Shown piece by piece: positions 15,579-23,899 of a DNA stretch of 48,406 nucleotides (positions within the stretch are counted from its first letter, which is position 1; each line of letters begins with the position of its first letter). The stretch is from Phycisphaerae bacterium (lineage in GTDB: Bacteria > Planctomycetota > Phycisphaerae > UBA1845). The notes under the pieces are model-generated. The model saw nothing but the letters and a program-made list of their open reading frames with translations, was not told the DNA's origin and did not search any database. Where the stretch lies: positions 1-48,406 of the forward strand of contig JAJDEA010000265.1 in NCBI GenBank assembly GCA_029260035.1. Reading direction: 5' to 3'. The position numbers were made by a program, and so were the translations under genes.

Positions 15579-16019
15579 ATGTTAAGTCGCAGTAGCGAAT
15601 ATGCGCTTCGGGCACTGATCTATCTCACCGATCACCAGGATGAGCTGCCAATCTCCGGTCAGCAAATCGCAGAAGATTTGGCAATTCCGCGCAAATATCT
15701 ATCGAAAATCCTGAGCGATCTTACTCGAACCGGACTGTTGAAAGCGACGCGAGGTAAGTGTGGAGGTTTTGATTTCGCAAAGCCGCCAAACAAAGCTACG
15801 CTTCTTGAAGTCGTATCTCCATTTGAACGGTTTGACCTTCGGCGATGCCCTTTCGGCAATGCGCAATGCGGCGATGACGACCCATGTCTGGCACACGAAG
15901 GCTGGAAGAAGGTCGTACAGGCTGAACAACTTTTTTTGCAGAAGACCGCCCTATCCAAGATATCACAACCAAAGCGTGTTGCGGGTGCGAAGAAGGGTCG
16001 GCGGACCAAGCGCAAGTAA
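15579..16019 (+). CDS. Rrf2-family transcriptional regulator with Fe-S cysteines
   Basis: The 146-residue protein has the N-terminal winged helix of Rrf2 regulators (L-S-R-S-S-E-Y-A-L-R-A-L, then I-A-E-D-L-A-I-P-R-K-Y-L-S-K-I-L). The three Cys expected for an iron-sulfur cluster are Cys90, Cys97 and Cys103, in C-P-F-G-N-A-Q-C-G-D-D-D-P-C. This matches IscR/NsrR/RsrR-type sensors of nitric oxide, redox state or cluster supply. The last 20 residues are Lys/Arg-rich. GAGG lies ten bases before the ATG. A strong promoter with a palindrome over the -10 suggests autorepression. The next gene is a porin driven from its own sigma-54-like promoter. Confidence 0.92.
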   Translation: MLSRSSEYALRALIYLTDHQDELPISGQQIAEDLAIPRKYLSKILSDLTRTGLLKATRGKCGGFDFAKPPNKATLLEVVSPFERFDLRRCPFGNAQCGDDDPCLAHEGWKKVVQAEQLFLQKTALSKISQPKRVAGAKKGRRTKRK

Positions 16020-16159
16020 TGAAAAAAGTCTTGCATTGTCGATAATCTCAATCTAAGGTAAAGCCAAATATGGCGTTTCAAGTCTTGGTCTAACGTCATA
16101 ACGATTCGGCGCAGGGTGCCGCACTTCAAGACGGTTTGAGGATTGGCAGTACCAACTTG

Positions 16160-16175
16160 TGGCACGCATATTGCT
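16160..16175 (+). promoter_or_regulatory. Sigma-54 (-24/-12) promoter of the porin gene
   Basis: TGGCACG-CATA-TTGCT matches the sigma-54 consensus TGGCACG-N4-TTGCW at every defined position. It lies 103 bp upstream of the porin ATG, leaving a leader of about 90 nt. No sigma-54 activator gene is in the window. Confidence 0.8.
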
Positions 16176-16278
16176 TGGCGATTCTTGGCATCGAAGCTCT
16201 TGGGCGCGGAGGTTTTCGGAGTGCTAATTGTCGGGTAGATTTGAACACCATGCTTTTACGACCTCATGGGAGGCAATT

Positions 16279-17769
16279 ATGAACAGGCTATTCATCAGTC
16301 GATTTTCGGTGTTCGTTCCCTTGCTTATGGCCATGCCGTTGCAGGCATTGGCGCAGGAAGCCAAAGTGGAGCCTGGCAAATCCACTGAGAAGGGGAACAG
16401 CGCACAAACCACTCCAGCAGATACTTCCGCTGCGAAGAAACTGCCAGGGCCCAAATTTCTGAATCTTCGATACAATGAGGATTTCAGCTACCTTGAGGGT
16501 GGACCGGGGACCTATCGAGAGAGTTTCTTCGATCCGATCAAGAACATTGATCTTGGCAATGACTGGAGCCTATCCTTGGGCGGCGAGTTTCGTTTTCAAC
16601 TGCATTCGGAGACGAACAAAGGGTTCGGCGCAACCGAGCCAGCCAACGATGTGTTCCAGCTATATCGCTACTTGCTGCACGCGGATTTCCAATATCAAAA
16701 CTCGTTCCGTGTCTTTGTGCAGGGTGCTGCGATGTTCGACGAGGATCGCGATTTGGCGTTGCGCGGCATCGACGAAAACCGCATGGACCTTCAGCAGTTG
16801 TTTTTCGACGTGCGACTCCTTGGCGAAGACTTGCCTTTGACGCTTCGTGTTGGACGTCAGGAGCTGCAATATGGCAACCAAAGGCTTGTGTCTCCATTGG
16901 AGTGGGCCAATGTTCGCCGCCGTTTCGACGCGGTAAAGCTATTCGCGAAAGGCGAAACCTGGGATGTCGATCTTTGGCTCGCCAAGCCGGTCGTGGTGCA
17001 GCGCAATCAACGTGACCGCTTCAACGAGGATTACGACTTTTACGGAGCCTATGCAACTTACAAAGGCATCGCCAATCATGGCCTGGACCTTTTTGCCTTC
17101 GGAATCGAAAACAGAGGCGCTGCTGTCAACCCTAACGGGAACGCAGGGGATCGCTCTGTCTTCACCCTAGGCTCACGTTTTTGGGGTAAGACAGGCCAAT
17201 TCGACTACGAAGCAGAACTTGCTGGGCAATGGGGCCGATGGGCTGGTGACACGGTTCAGGCATGGAGTTGGGCAGTTGATGGCGGATATACTTTCCCCGA
17301 TATGCCTTGGAAGCCAAGAATTGGGGCAGGATTCGATTGGGCAAGCGGCGATAATGACCCAACTGATGGCAAGGTCGGAACGTTTGACCAGCTCTTCCCG
17401 CTCGGGCACAAATACCTTGGATTCCTAGACCTGATTGGTCGGCAGAATGTCACTGCAATTAATTTCAATGTTTCTGCCTGGCCGGTGCCGAAGAAAATCA
17501 AAGCGCGGGCGGCCTACCATTCTTTCTGGCTAAGCGAAAACGAAGATGCGCTGTACAATGCAGGCGGGGCTGCGGGACGTCGTGACCCAACGGGTAGCAG
17601 CGGCACCGAGATCGGTCAGGAATTGGATCTGACGTTGCTATGCAAGATCGACGTACATTCATCGATACTTCTAGGTTACTCCCACTTTTGGCATACTGAT
17701 TTCATTAGACAGACCGGCCCAAGCCGTGATGCCGATCTGTTCTACATTCAATACAAGTTCAAGTTTTAG
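16279..17769 (+). CDS. Outer-membrane porin, alginate-export family
   Basis: The 496-residue protein has a signal peptide ending A-L-A-Q-E, a low-complexity linker, then an antiparallel beta-barrel. Recurrent features are alternating aromatic strands, R-V-G-R-Q-E-L-Q-Y-G-N-Q-R-L, E-W-A-N-V-R-R-R-F-D-A-V-K and a C-terminal F-Y-I-Q-Y-K-F-K-F strand ending in an aromatic, as outer-membrane barrels do. These fit PF13372 (alginate_exp), a family of anion-selective or general porins in non-alginate bacteria. GGGAGG lies five bases before the ATG. A consensus sigma-54 promoter precedes it and a mini-lipoprotein gene follows 47 bp later, probably in the same transcript. The permeant solute is unknown. 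Confidence 0.88.
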   Translation: MNRLFISRFSVFVPLLMAMPLQALAQEAKVEPGKSTEKGNSAQTTPADTSAAKKLPGPKFLNLRYNEDFSYLEGGPGTYRESFFDPIKNIDLGNDWSLSLGGEFRFQLHSETNKGFGATEPANDVFQLYRYLLHADFQYQNSFRVFVQGAAMFDEDRDLALRGIDENRMDLQQLFFDVRLLGEDLPLTLRVGRQELQYGNQRLVSPLEWANVRRRFDAVKLFAKGETWDVDLWLAKPVVVQRNQRDRFNEDYDFYGAYATYKGIANHGLDLFAFGIENRGAAVNPNGNAGDRSVFTLGSRFWGKTGQFDYEAELAGQWGRWAGDTVQAWSWAVDGGYTFPDMPWKPRIGAGFDWASGDNDPTDGKVGTFDQLFPLGHKYLGFLDLIGRQNVTAINFNVSAWPVPKKIKARAAYHSFWLSENEDALYNAGGAAGRRDPTGSSGTEIGQELDLTLLCKIDVHSSILLGYSHFWHTDFIRQTGPSRDADLFYIQYKFKF

Positions 17770-17816
17770 ATTGGCCAGGCGACTCGTAGGTAACTTACAA
17801 TAAACGGAGATTGCAG

Positions 17817-17996
17817 ATGAAGGCATTGAAGAAGAGTTTGATCATGTTGGGCATAACCGGTTCCTTGATGTTCGGCGGCTGCCCTTTGGATAATGTAGGC
17901 CGAGCGTTTTATGATGCCGGTGTAAACGGCGCTACCGATTGGTTCCGCGATACGACGTTCAACCTTCTCAGCGGGACCGTAAACACAACCGGCTAA
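17817..17996 (+). CDS. Mini-lipoprotein (59 residues)
   Basis: This very short protein has a K-A-L-K-K start, a hydrophobic stretch, and a lipobox-like L-M-F-G-G-C (Cys22) followed by P-L-D-N-V-G-R-A-F-Y-D-A-G-V-N. The mature part is only 38 residues. GGAG lies seven bases before the ATG at 17817, so I prefer it over the TTG at 17811. It lies 47 bp after the porin stop and before a strong hairpin, so it is likely co-transcribed with the porin. Function unknown. Confidence 0.65.
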   Translation: MKALKKSLIMLGITGSLMFGGCPLDNVGRAFYDAGVNGATDWFRDTTFNLLSGTVNTTG

Positions 17997-18061
17997 GTCT
18001 CTCTCGGTAGAATCGGTTGTTGGCCGATCACATGCCGGTCTCGTGTGACTATGACACGTTT

Positions 18062-18102
18062 AACAGCCTCGGCGGTCGTTTGGTGCCTTCGCCGGGGCTG
18101 TT
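18062..18102 (+). terminator. Strong hairpin after the porin/lipoprotein unit
   Basis: A 13-bp stem (18062-18074 with 18090-18102) has one T-G wobble and a 15-base loop. No T run follows, so it may be a factor-assisted terminator or an mRNA-stabilising end. Confidence 0.6.
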
Positions 18103-18204
18103 CAGCCAAACCAAGCCGCTCCCCTTGGCGGAACCGACTTTGTGACGGGCGATCGCGATTGATCAATCCAAGCCGGAAGTAAGTGCTCCCTGCTCGTTGT
18201 CCGA

Positions 18205-18576
18205 TCAGTCCTCGTCGAAGAGGAATTGCGCCCCGATGAAGATTCCTTCATCGATTTCAGTGCAATGCCGAATCACAGCTTGGCCGTGGAAGCTGACCTC
18301 GGGTTGATGAATCGCGATCGCCAGCTGCAAACCGATCGGCAGCTCTTGATCGTGCAGCAGGCCTACGCCATCGACACTCAAATCAAGGCAAGTGGCCAAC
18401 TGGTGTTCTTCGATTCCTTCGTCGTCCGGCACCCAAAGTTCAACCGTACCCGGAAAAGGCCAGCGTTTGCGTCGGCGTTTGGTCTTTTCTTCGTCGTCCG
18501 CCTTGTGAACGTCATGGCCGCAGAGCAATCTCTCGACGGCGCCTCGATTGAGTTTGCAAAATTCAGCAATGTTCAT
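18205..18576 (-). CDS. PilZ-domain protein (predicted c-di-GMP binding)
   Basis: The 123-residue protein has a short N-terminal helix (M-N-I-A-E-F-C-K-L-N-R-G) followed by a PilZ domain. The c-di-GMP motifs are the basic R-R-R-K-R-W and, about 30 residues later, D-L-S-V-D-G-V-G-L, the (D/N)-x-S-x-x-G signature. Binding of the second messenger is therefore expected. I place the start at 18576, where a GGGG-containing purine stretch lies about 11 bases upstream; an upstream open frame to 18735 encodes nothing recognisable. There is no effector domain, so it would act as a single-domain adaptor. Its upstream region contains dispersed repeat copy 2. Confidence 0.83.
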   Translation of the reverse strand: MNIAEFCKLNRGAVERLLCGHDVHKADDEEKTKRRRKRWPFPGTVELWVPDDEGIEEHQLATCLDLSVDGVGLLHDQELPIGLQLAIAIHQPEVSFHGQAVIRHCTEIDEGIFIGAQFLFDED

Positions 18577-18727
18577 TGCACAACTTCCCCTCTTACCGTC
18601 TATCTGATCTTTCCCCTCATACACTGTCAGAAGAAGGATACAATTCAGGGTTGCCTCATGGCAGAGAATTGAGTGCCGATGGCTTGTTATTGGACATGCC
18701 AATAGGTTTGCGCAAAAGCTGCACCGG

Positions 18728-18819
18728 AGCCGCAAACAGCCAAGTGTAGCAGCGAATCGCTCCTATGCACGAGTAGAAACGTGTCTCCGACACGCTACAG
18801 TAGAATAGAGCTTGCTCTA
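18728..18819 (+). repeat. 90-92 bp dispersed repeat, copy 2
   Basis: This 92 bp copy shares blocks AAGTGTAGCAGCGAAT, CGCTACAGTAGAATAG and the terminal palindrome TAGAGC-TT-GCTCTA. TGTAGC near the start and GCTACA near the end form a long-range inverted repeat, and CGTGTC/GACACG forms an internal hairpin. The last three bases are the complement of the rseP stop codon. Confidence 0.85.
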
Positions 18820-21312
18820 CCCCCAGATGCGAATCACGTCGTTATAGGTTACGAACAGAAAAATCCCTACAAACAAGCAGAGTCCGATCATTTGCGTCGC
18901 GATCTGCACGCGTAGGCTGACGGGGCTTCCTTTGATCTTTTCGATAATCAAGAAGACCATCAACCCGCCATCAACAATTGGCATGGGCAGGAAGTTGATA
19001 ACCGCGAGGTTCGCAGAAATAATGGCTAGAAAATAGAGGAATTCGACGATACCTGCCTGGGCGATCTGCCCGCCAATAGAAACGATCCCCAATGGTCCCG
19101 ACATATTCTCAACACCAATTCGATCCGTAAACACCATACGCTTAATGGTCGTATAAACTTGAATAATAAACGCGTAGGTTCGGTGAACACCGATCGAAAT
19201 CGCGTCGATCGCGTTCTCCCCTTTCAACAAAAAAGTCTCGGGTACGACATCAAGATTTGGAGCGAACACAACTCGACCAAGCCAGGGATCTGTCATATCT
19301 TTGGTAACATTGATGTACGCGGTTTGAACTTCGGCCAACGGGTGACTCCGGTATTCGACCGGCACGTTTTCCTGCCCAACCAACTGGCTAAGCATTTCCC
19401 TCGTTCCTTCGTGGTATCCAATTTGTACTTCCTCATCGCCTCGATTCGTCTCGGTGATGACACTCGAACGACCGTCAATGGAAACGATTCGCGCTCCCGG
19501 CCCGACGCCAATCGCAGTCCTTAGAGAATGCGGAACGCGAAACTTGACGGTACTCGCATTGTTCTTGGCATCAAGCAAATCCAGGTTCACCATCGTCCCG
19601 GCATACTTTCGAAACTTGTCAACCAACTCTTGCCATTGGGCGACGTCTTCACCGTTAACTTTCGCAATACGAGACCCTACCGGAACGCCAGCCTCGGAAG
19701 CCGGGCTAGGCTTTCCATGAATTTGCTCGACGACCTCCCCGGTTATCAGCACATCATTGGCCACAAGACGGTACGTCGCATCGATAGAACCCGGCACGAT
19801 CGGCGTAACCGTAATCGACACGCGACGCCCATCGGGCTTCTTCAATCCGATCGTAAGGAGTTCCCCTCGGGATTTCCTGATGAGATGGCTGACCTCTATC
19901 GCCGTTGGATTGGTGATGTCGTTTATTTGAACAATCAAGTCGCCAGCTTCCATACCCGCCCTAGCCGCAACGCCAAACGAAGGAATGCCCTCTACAACCA
20001 CCTTCGGATCATTGGCTGAGCGCGCGATTTCCGGAATAGGCTTGAAATGCGATTGAATAGTTGCTGGGCCGTTCCGATTGGCTTCAGGCCTCACGAATCC
20101 TGGGACGATTTGACCGTCATGTTTTTGCACCTTGAATGCAATATCGCGTTCGGCATTGTGCCTGATCGACCGTTTGATGGTTGCGCGCGAAGGATACGGA
20201 ATATCATCCCATGACAGGATGGTGTCTCCGATGTCGAGACCCGCAAGCTCTGCCCGACTGTCTCGATCGACAGAACCAAACCTAGCCAGAGGCGTCAGCC
20301 CAAGCACACTGACCGTTCGAGGGTCCTTGCTGTCACTTGGGTAGAGCAAAAGTTGCGGCGGGATTTCGACAAGAACTCGCTTTGGGCTTGATTTATCGTC
20401 CTTCGGATCTTTCCGTTCGACGACAACCCTTTCCGCCACAGGCAGCATCTGCAACATCTGGTTGACGTTTTCCTTCGTAACCTCAACACCGTCCAGCTCG
20501 ACAATCATATCTCCAGGATGAGGGCTGTTTTCTTTGGTTATGTCGATCCCCGGCCCCACAAAGCGAATTTCCTGTGTTCTGCCGGGTGCGATGCCAACTA
20601 ACTGTCTCCTCATGCCTTGTGTATATTCCGGTCGGCGGTAATCCGGAATTATAAGCAGAGGATCGATTTTCTTGCCGTTTCGTGCAACGTCGAAACGGAT
20701 TGGGACATGAGGCGGTGCAAGTTGGATAGCCATGGGTACATCGCGAAATTCGAGGACACGATCGCCGTTGATCGCGAGGATGTCATCCCCCGGCAGCAGC
20801 CCCGCCTTTTCCGCAGGACTGTCCGGCTCCACATACCCAATACGCTTGCCTATCGCCTGCATGCCAACCATGAACACGATCATGAAAAGCACAAACGAAA
20901 AGAGAATGTTCATGATGACACCAGCAGACACAATCGCCATGCGATGTCCAACCGGCTTATTCACGAATGAGCGGGGGTTGTCGTTGAACTGAAGCTCTTT
21001 TGCTTTGTCGTCGAAATCCTCCTGCCCCAACATTTTGACGTAGCCGCCGAGGGGTAGGAAATTGACCGAGTACCTGGTTTCTCCATAGGTGAAGCCGAAT
21101 ACTTCTTTGCCGAAACCCAGGGCGAATCGCTCTACGCGCACGCCCGCCCACTTGGCGACGGCGAAGTGACCCAGCTCATGCACAAAGATGATCGCGGAGA
21201 AGCCGAGGATCATCATCAGGTATGGCCAAAGCCCCTGCCACAGTGAGAACAGCACCGATTGGCCCAAAATCGAATATCCGACTTCCGTCGTTTGTGCTAA
21301 CAGGTCACACAT
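18817..21312 (-). CDS. rseP: RseP-type site-2 intramembrane metalloprotease with multiple PDZ domains
   Basis: This M50 protease cleaves transmembrane segments, classically anti-sigma factors, within the inner membrane. The zinc site is H45-E-L-G-H49 in the first core helix, with the third ligand Asp in N-F-L-P-M-P-I-V-D-G-G near the C-terminus. At 831 residues it is nearly twice the E. coli length. The extra sequence is a periplasmic chain of PDZ-like units at about 157-215, 265-300 (partial), 345-400, 440-500 and 535-600, each with a hydrophobic-G-D-x-I-hydrophobic-x-x-(N/D) pattern. The start overlaps the dxr stop by 16 bp, so the two are translationally coupled. The stop codon lies in repeat copy 2. 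I see no anti-sigma gene nearby. Confidence 0.93.
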   Translation of the reverse strand: MCDLLAQTTEVGYSILGQSVLFSLWQGLWPYLMMILGFSAIIFVHELGHFAVAKWAGVRVERFALGFGKEVFGFTYGETRYSVNFLPLGGYVKMLGQEDFDDKAKELQFNDNPRSFVNKPVGHRMAIVSAGVIMNILFSFVLFMIVFMVGMQAIGKRIGYVEPDSPAEKAGLLPGDDILAINGDRVLEFRDVPMAIQLAPPHVPIRFDVARNGKKIDPLLIIPDYRRPEYTQGMRRQLVGIAPGRTQEIRFVGPGIDITKENSPHPGDMIVELDGVEVTKENVNQMLQMLPVAERVVVERKDPKDDKSSPKRVLVEIPPQLLLYPSDSKDPRTVSVLGLTPLARFGSVDRDSRAELAGLDIGDTILSWDDIPYPSRATIKRSIRHNAERDIAFKVQKHDGQIVPGFVRPEANRNGPATIQSHFKPIPEIARSANDPKVVVEGIPSFGVAARAGMEAGDLIVQINDITNPTAIEVSHLIRKSRGELLTIGLKKPDGRRVSITVTPIVPGSIDATYRLVANDVLITGEVVEQIHGKPSPASEAGVPVGSRIAKVNGEDVAQWQELVDKFRKYAGTMVNLDLLDAKNNASTVKFRVPHSLRTAIGVGPGARIVSIDGRSSVITETNRGDEEVQIGYHEGTREMLSQLVGQENVPVEYRSHPLAEVQTAYINVTKDMTDPWLGRVVFAPNLDVVPETFLLKGENAIDAISIGVHRTYAFIIQVYTTIKRMVFTDRIGVENMSGPLGIVSIGGQIAQAGIVEFLYFLAIISANLAVINFLPMPIVDGGLMVFLIIEKIKGSPVSLRVQIATQMIGLCLFVGIFLFVTYNDVIRIWG

Positions 21313-22448
21313 CGCTTAACCTCTTCTCGAGCCCAACGATCCGCGGAGAGTAGCTCCGCCAGCGTTGGATTTTCGCAAATAGTATGTTGGTCGAGCGCTC
21401 GCTCGACAACTTGTGTTATTTCGGGAAACGAAATCGCACCATCTCTAAAAAGCTGAACAGCCTCCTCATTCGCCGCGTTCAAAACCGCGCCACTTGTCCC
21501 GCCGAGACGAGCGACTTCAAAACCCAAACGCAAAGCAGGGAAACGCTCGAAATCCGGTTTATCAAACGTGAGCTGCGTGAGCGCCGCAAAGTCAAGCGAA
21601 TCGGATGGGCCCGGCACCCGATCCGGAAACGATAATGCATATTGAATGGGCGTGCGCATATCCGGCGCGCCCATTTGCGCCATCACCGAACCGTCACAAA
21701 ACTCCACCATCGAATGTATGATCGATTCCGGATGGACGATTACTTCAATCTGTTCGTCGGAAAGATCAAAAAGCCACTTCGCTTCGATGATCTCCAGTGC
21801 CTTGTTCATCATGGTGGCGGAATCGATCGTTATTTTCGGCCCCATACACCACGTCGGATGAGCCAGCGCGTCTTCGACCGTGGCTCGACCGATAGCTTCC
21901 CGAGTCCACGTCCGAAAAGGCCCACCGGAAGCAGTCAAGAACACGCGACGCACCTGGCTTTGGGTACCCGATTGCAAAGCCTGCAAAATCGCGGAGTGCT
22001 CGCTATCGACAGGAATAATCGTCGCACCGCTCCGCCTGGCGGTTGGAATGAGAACTGCCCCCGCAACAACCATAGCCTCTTTATTGGCTAGCGCGATTCT
22101 ACGTCCCAGCTCAGCAGCGCGCAACGTCGCGGATATTCCGCCTACCCCCACCACTGCCGTCACAACACAGTCGCATTCAACCTGAGAAACAAGGTCTTCC
22201 AAGGCTGTTGGGCCTGAAAAAACGCTCGGGGCGTAATTCAAGGAATCGGTAAGATTGGCCCCGTTCTGGTTGCACGCTAAGGCGACTGCCTCAGGACGAA
22301 AGCGGTTTGCCTGCTCGGCCAGTTCCGATGATCGCGACCCAGCAGCTAGGCCGACGACTTCCCACTGGTCGCTCAAACTCTGGACGACGTCGATGGTATT
22401 TCGCCCGATAGAGCCTGTAGAGCCAAGGATGATGACACGTTTCTTCAT
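21297..22448 (-). CDS. dxr: 1-deoxy-D-xylulose 5-phosphate reductoisomerase
   Basis: This enzyme makes 2-C-methyl-D-erythritol 4-phosphate from DXP with NADPH, the committed step of the MEP isoprenoid pathway. The 383-residue protein has the NADPH loop G-S-T-G-S-I-G (9-15), L-A-N-K-E-A-M-V, S-G-G-P-F-R, the metal and substrate segment M-G-P-K-I-T-I-D-S-A-T-M-M-N-K, and V-H-P-E-S-I-I-H-S-M-V-E. Its length is normal. The dxr-rseP order on the same strand is common in bacteria. No pseudogene signs are visible. Confidence 0.97.
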   Translation of the reverse strand: MKKRVIILGSTGSIGRNTIDVVQSLSDQWEVVGLAAGSRSSELAEQANRFRPEAVALACNQNGANLTDSLNYAPSVFSGPTALEDLVSQVECDCVVTAVVGVGGISATLRAAELGRRIALANKEAMVVAGAVLIPTARRSGATIIPVDSEHSAILQALQSGTQSQVRRVFLTASGGPFRTWTREAIGRATVEDALAHPTWCMGPKITIDSATMMNKALEIIEAKWLFDLSDEQIEVIVHPESIIHSMVEFCDGSVMAQMGAPDMRTPIQYALSFPDRVPGPSDSLDFAALTQLTFDKPDFERFPALRLGFEVARLGGTSGAVLNAANEEAVQLFRDGAISFPEITQVVERALDQHTICENPTLAELLSADRWAREEVKRCVTC

Positions 22449-22882
22449 GTTTCAGCGCTTATCCGGTTGGCCGATCGGCGAAACCCATAGGGAGAGCATG
22501 ATAGAATTGTAGGCTACGTCCCACAAGCGGAAGAAATAGTAGCCGTGAATTGCGACGAAAACCTACAAATTGCTTGTCGGGATCGCCAGCCCTATAATCT
22601 ATGCGATTAAGGCCTATCACCACCACCTCAGAAAGGTGGGCGCACAGACCCATCGCCGCCTATTGATGACGCTGTTCTTTTCCGTTGAACATAGTGTTCA
22701 GGCCGACGACAGCGGATAGAGAGAAAGTGGTTTCTGAGTCTTAGTCGATATATAGCAGCGAACGGTCAAGTGTAGCGGCGATTTGTGGTTATTGACGGAA
22801 AGAAACACGCTTCCGGACGCCACAGTAAAATAGAGCTTGCTCTAGCCGAAAGCAGAGTGCGGGCAGCATAGCGGATAACGAT
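22449..22882. other. Intergenic region between divergent dxr and rhomboid genes
   Basis: No gene is seen. A short hairpin CCACCT/AGGTGG (22623-22628 with 22634-22639) occurs, and repeat copy 3 occupies 22753-22844, ending 38 bp before the rhomboid start. I found no clear -35/-10 pair. Confidence 0.45.
22753..22844 (+). repeat. 90-92 bp dispersed repeat, copy 3
   Basis: This 92 bp copy starts TAGCAGCGAACGGTCAAG, carries TGTAGCGGCGA, and ends with the perfect TAGAGC-TT-GCTCTA palindrome. Unlike the other three it is not at a gene 3' end; it lies in a divergent promoter region. Confidence 0.85.
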
Positions 22883-23824
22883 ATGGGTTGGCAGGACAGA
22901 GAATACGCAAGGCCTGCGTCTCGGGGCGTATGGAGTCGGGGAGGCGGCGGTGCGCCATCCTGGCTCTGGAACGGCAGCATCGTTACAACGTTAATCATTG
23001 TTAACGTGGCCATTTTTGTCATTGGGGGCATGTCCCCCGCCATCCAGGACTTTCTCCACGGCGGGCATAGCGGTTTCGGAGCCCCAAGTTTCGGGTTTGG
23101 AGAACTTCGCGCAGGCCTTGTGGCGAAAGGACAAATCTGGCGCCTGTTTACCGCGCAATATTTACACGCCGGGATGGGTCACTTGTTTATGAATATGCTC
23201 GTGCTCCATTTCTTAGGACGCGCATTGGAGCAAATGTGGTCAGCTCGAAAGTTTTTCACCATCTACACCATCTGCGGCCTAGCTGGTAATTTGTTCTTCA
23301 CCATTCTCTTCATGCTGGGAGACCCAGCCGGTCGATTCATCCCGGCGGTCGGTGCATCGGGTTGTATTTACGGCCTACTCGGCATCGTGGCGGTACTTTT
23401 TCCAACCGCAACGGTATACATTTATTTCTTGTTTCCTTTGAAGATCCGCACAGCCGCCTTTATTTTCGGGGGGATTTCACTCTATAGTATCCTGGGCGAA
23501 GGCGCCAATTGGGGTGGAGAGGCGTGCCATCTGGCAGGCATGGTCTTCGGTGTCTGGTGGGCGATGAAAGGCGATGCGTGGTGGTCGAGACGGCGCGCCG
23601 GAATTCGGACGGTTAGGCCCCGTCGGCAGACGCCAAAATCAACCAGCTTTCGACAACGCGTCGCGCAGCGCCAGCAGGATGCGGTGACGGTTGATGCCAT
23701 ACTCAAGAAAGTCTACGACAGCGGGATTCACAGTTTGACCGAAAGCGAAAAACGACAGTTGCAGGATGCGACGGCAAGACAGCAAGCCCAGGAATCTGAA
23801 GCGGGACGAGTCGATCGGCTGTGA
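22883..23824 (+). CDS. Rhomboid-family intramembrane serine protease
   Basis: The 313-residue protein has the six-helix rhomboid core. The catalytic Ser159 lies in G-A-S-G, and His216 lies in E-A-C-H-L-A-G-M. The family's H-L-F-M-N-M motif is at 100-105. The N-terminus is Arg/Gly-rich and cytoplasmic. After the core comes a basic linker and then the tail I-L-K-K-V-Y-D-S-G-I-H-S-L-T-E-S-E-K, which recurs at the end of the next gene's product (see findings). The Shine-Dalgarno is weak. The adjacent site-2 protease gene begins 75 bp downstream, and the two probably form a membrane-proteolysis unit. The substrate is unknown. Confidence 0.92.
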   Translation: MGWQDREYARPASRGVWSRGGGGAPSWLWNGSIVTTLIIVNVAIFVIGGMSPAIQDFLHGGHSGFGAPSFGFGELRAGLVAKGQIWRLFTAQYLHAGMGHLFMNMLVLHFLGRALEQMWSARKFFTIYTICGLAGNLFFTILFMLGDPAGRFIPAVGASGCIYGLLGIVAVLFPTATVYIYFLFPLKIRTAAFIFGGISLYSILGEGANWGGEACHLAGMVFGVWWAMKGDAWWSRRRAGIRTVRPRRQTPKSTSFRQRVAQRQQDAVTVDAILKKVYDSGIHSLTESEKRQLQDATARQQAQESEAGRVDRL

Positions 23825-23899
23825 TAAAGTAATGACACAATCTCCAGCCTCCCATGGTTTTACAGTATTCGATTTTTCTTCAAAGGTTGATCGATAAAA

